Shown here one piece after another: positions 61,130 through 64,000 of a DNA stretch of 64,000 nucleotides. Numbering within the stretch: position 1 is the first letter of the stretch; every line of letters begins with the position of its first letter. A program made the position numbers and the translations under genes. Origin of the DNA: Amorphochlora amoebiformis (taxonomy: Eukaryota > Cercozoa > Chlorarachniophyceae); the NCBI GenBank assembly GCA_054601695.1, contig BAAHQB010000051.1, forward strand, positions 372,001-436,000. The letters run 5' to 3'. The notes below the pieces were generated by a model. That model searched no databases. It saw nothing but the letters and a program-made list of their open reading frames with translations, and was not told the DNA's origin.

Positions 61130-61560
61130 TAGCTGTGCTGCTCCGTATAGCATAGCGTAGCATCAGTATTGCATGTTCCGCTAAGAGTGAGCTTAGCGAA
61201 AAGTTAAAACCAGCAGATTAGCGTACTCTATGAGCGTTACGCTGGGAAGAGAAACGTACTCTTCGAAGCAGAAAAGTATCGTATTACATGCCAATAGCGT
61301 TACGCTAAAGCGTACCGTGTTGTTACGCTAAAGCGTAGCGTAGCGTTACGCTAAAGCCTATAGTAGCGTACCATATATAGTAGCGTTACGCTAAAGCGTA
61401 GCGTTTCGCTGAAGCATAGGGTAGCGTTACGCTATAGCGTATTGTAGCGTTACGCTAGAGCAGCGTTACCACGTTACTCTAAAGCGAAGCGTAACATAGT
61501 CTAGATAGTCCATAGTCCATACCACAAAGTAGCGTACTTTACGCTCATGCATGCGTTACA
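61130..61560. repeat. AGCGTTACGCT palindrome cluster
   Basis: At least eight copies of TAGCGTTACGCTAAAGCGTA or parts of it in about 250 bp (61300-61490) and weaker ones on both sides. AGCGT-T-ACGCT is a perfect inverted repeat around one base. Confidence 0.8.
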
Positions 61561-62101
61561 CTCCATTCTAGCCATTTTTGCTTCGCGTACTCTAATTATA
61601 ATTCTTAACAAGGCTGAGTAGCGTGCTCTACACAAAATGCATTACACTTCGAAATAGAGTACTTTCCACATACGTACACACTGTACTACGGTAGTGTAAG
61701 GAAGTGTTGCGCATATCATAAATAACCTAGATAACATAATTCTTGAGAAGACATTTTTTTCAATTTTTTGAATTGTAACTCTGGTAACTAGCAAGAGGCG
61801 AGTATATAAGTGAAAGTGCTCTTAAATGGTCAGACTGGCCTTGACCTAGATGCTGCTACGAGAACGGAAACCCTTGCGCAGCAACCTATTCGAGTGTTAT
61901 TCGTTGAATTACTACATAGTTTGTATTCAAGCATTATAGCTATTTTTTGTTATTTGTCGCTTTGGATAATGTTTTTTTAAGCCCCCTGGTAGTGTATGCT
62001 TACCGGTTTTGTTATGTGTATGTATGTGTTATATATATATATATATATTTATATATAATTTTCGTGTTAATTAATATGTAATATCTGTATATATATATAT
62101 G

Positions 62102-62140
<39 letters not shown>

Positions 62141-62189
62141 CATATACATAATTATATCTAGCACATCATGTATATCATATACATCTAAC

Positions 62190-63330
<1,141 letters not shown>

Positions 63331-63372
63331 CTATCCACAGGCATAGCGACACACACATCCAGAGATATATCC

Positions 63373-63414
<42 letters not shown>

Positions 63415-63479
63415 ATAAGCACACCCGAAAAATTAAAAAAAAAAAAGTTTAAAACCCCAAGCAGAAACTGCCAATCTAA

Positions 63480-64000
63480 GATTAGGGTTAGGGTTAAGCT
63501 TGGCACGGGTTAGGGTTAAGATTACGGTTTGAGTTCGGGTTAGGGTTAGGATTGGGTTAAGGTTAAGTTAGGGTTGGGGCTAGGGTTAAACTAGGGTTAG
63601 GGTTAGGGTTAGGGTTAGGGTTAGGGTTAGGGTTATGATTGGGTCAGGAGTTGGGGTTAGGGTTAAGCTTGGGTTAGGATTAGGTTAGGGTTAAGATTGC
63701 GGTTCGAGTTCGGGTTAGGGTTAGGATTGGGTTAAGTTAGGGTTGGGGTTAGGGTTAAGCTAGGGCTAGGGTTAGGGTTAGGGGTATGATTGGGTTAGGA
63801 GTTTCTTATGGTTAGGACTAGTAAGGGTTAGGGTTTCGGGTTAGGGTTTCGGGTTAGGGTTTCGGGTTAGGGTTAGGGTTAGGATTAGGGTTAGGATTAG
63901 GGTTACGGTCTAGAGTTCGGATTGGGGGTTAGGATTGGGTTAGGAATTGGGGTTAGGATTAGGATTAGGGTTCGATTTCGGGTTCGATTTTAGGTTTCAA
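63480..64000 (+). repeat. Degenerate TTAGGG array at the right edge
   Basis: TTAGGG mixed with variants (TTAAGCTTGG, TTCGGG, TTTCGGG, GGATTGGG). A roughly 170 bp unit (AAGATT-CGGTT-GAGTTCGGG-TTAGGG...GATTGGGTTA) appears twice (about 63480-63660 and 63660-63810). The heavy degeneration argues for an internal array rather than an active chromosome end, and the Hsp70-like model requires it to be intronic. Confidence 0.9.

Larger units (their letters stand above)
59352..62189. other. Repeat-rich region with hairpin and palindrome families, no gene
   Basis: 59515-59583, 59860-60600, 60735-60780 and 61065-61130 are (TA)n. Between them are TAAGGTGGCGCACCACCTTA hairpin words and relatives (59940-61060). 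61130-61560 is packed with AGCGTTACGCT palindromes. 61560-62020 is unique and held no phased exon. Described further in the findings. Confidence 0.6.

Overview
This is nuclear DNA of a eukaryote, almost certainly a flagellated, plastid-bearing protist (alga). Coding sequence is cut into many small exons joined by GT-AG introns. Most of the window is intronic low-complexity DNA: very long (TA)n tracts, polypyrimidine tracts and TTAGGG-type repeats. Three gene models look plastid-directed (a PAP/fibrillin protein, an LPA3-type DUF1995 protein and an NTF2/SnoaL-like protein). Each begins with a hydrophobic, signal-peptide-like stretch followed by a basic, S/A/R-rich stretch, which suggests a complex (secondary) plastid, though a primary plastid is not excluded. 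A small gene resembling the axonemal protein CFAP141 suggests flagella. I cannot name the species.

The exons were found by reading the translations of the short non-repeat islands, matching them to protein families, and requiring that every intron begin with GT (one begins with GC), end with AG and keep codon phase. Almost all junctions close in phase, which is the main support for the models.

Layout: (1) 637-4876, minus: TPR-SET-MYND (SMYD-like) gene, its 3' end off the left edge. (2) 5093-22722, plus: a membrane-anchored diacylglycerol kinase of about 32 exons over 17.6 kb, head-to-head with gene 1. (3) 23881-25458, minus: NTF2/SnoaL-like protein. (4) 28834-38836, minus: DUF1995/LPA3-like protein, with introns built of (TA)n and telomere-type repeats. 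(5) 39796-40487, minus: CFAP141-like protein. (6) 43731-48570, minus: PAP/fibrillin protein with a long Ala-rich tail. (7) 48714-54362, plus: RelA/SpoT-like fold protein, head-to-head with gene 6. (8) 57291-58640, minus: Lys-rich helical protein. (9) 58851-59351, plus: unknown protein, head-to-head with gene 8. (10) 62190-63330, minus: part of an Hsp70-like gene running off the right edge. No operon-like organisation, RNA gene, CRISPR array or transposase was seen.

The most unusual features are these. Introns made largely of telomere-type repeats have splice sites that merge into the repeat, and the sense CCCTAA orientation supplies a branch-point-like CTAAC in every unit. Several coding exons have extra tandem copies separated by (TA)n, most of them truncated or frameshifted. 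Gene-to-gene promoter spacers are very short (about 140-220 bp) beside introns of up to about 3.4 kb.
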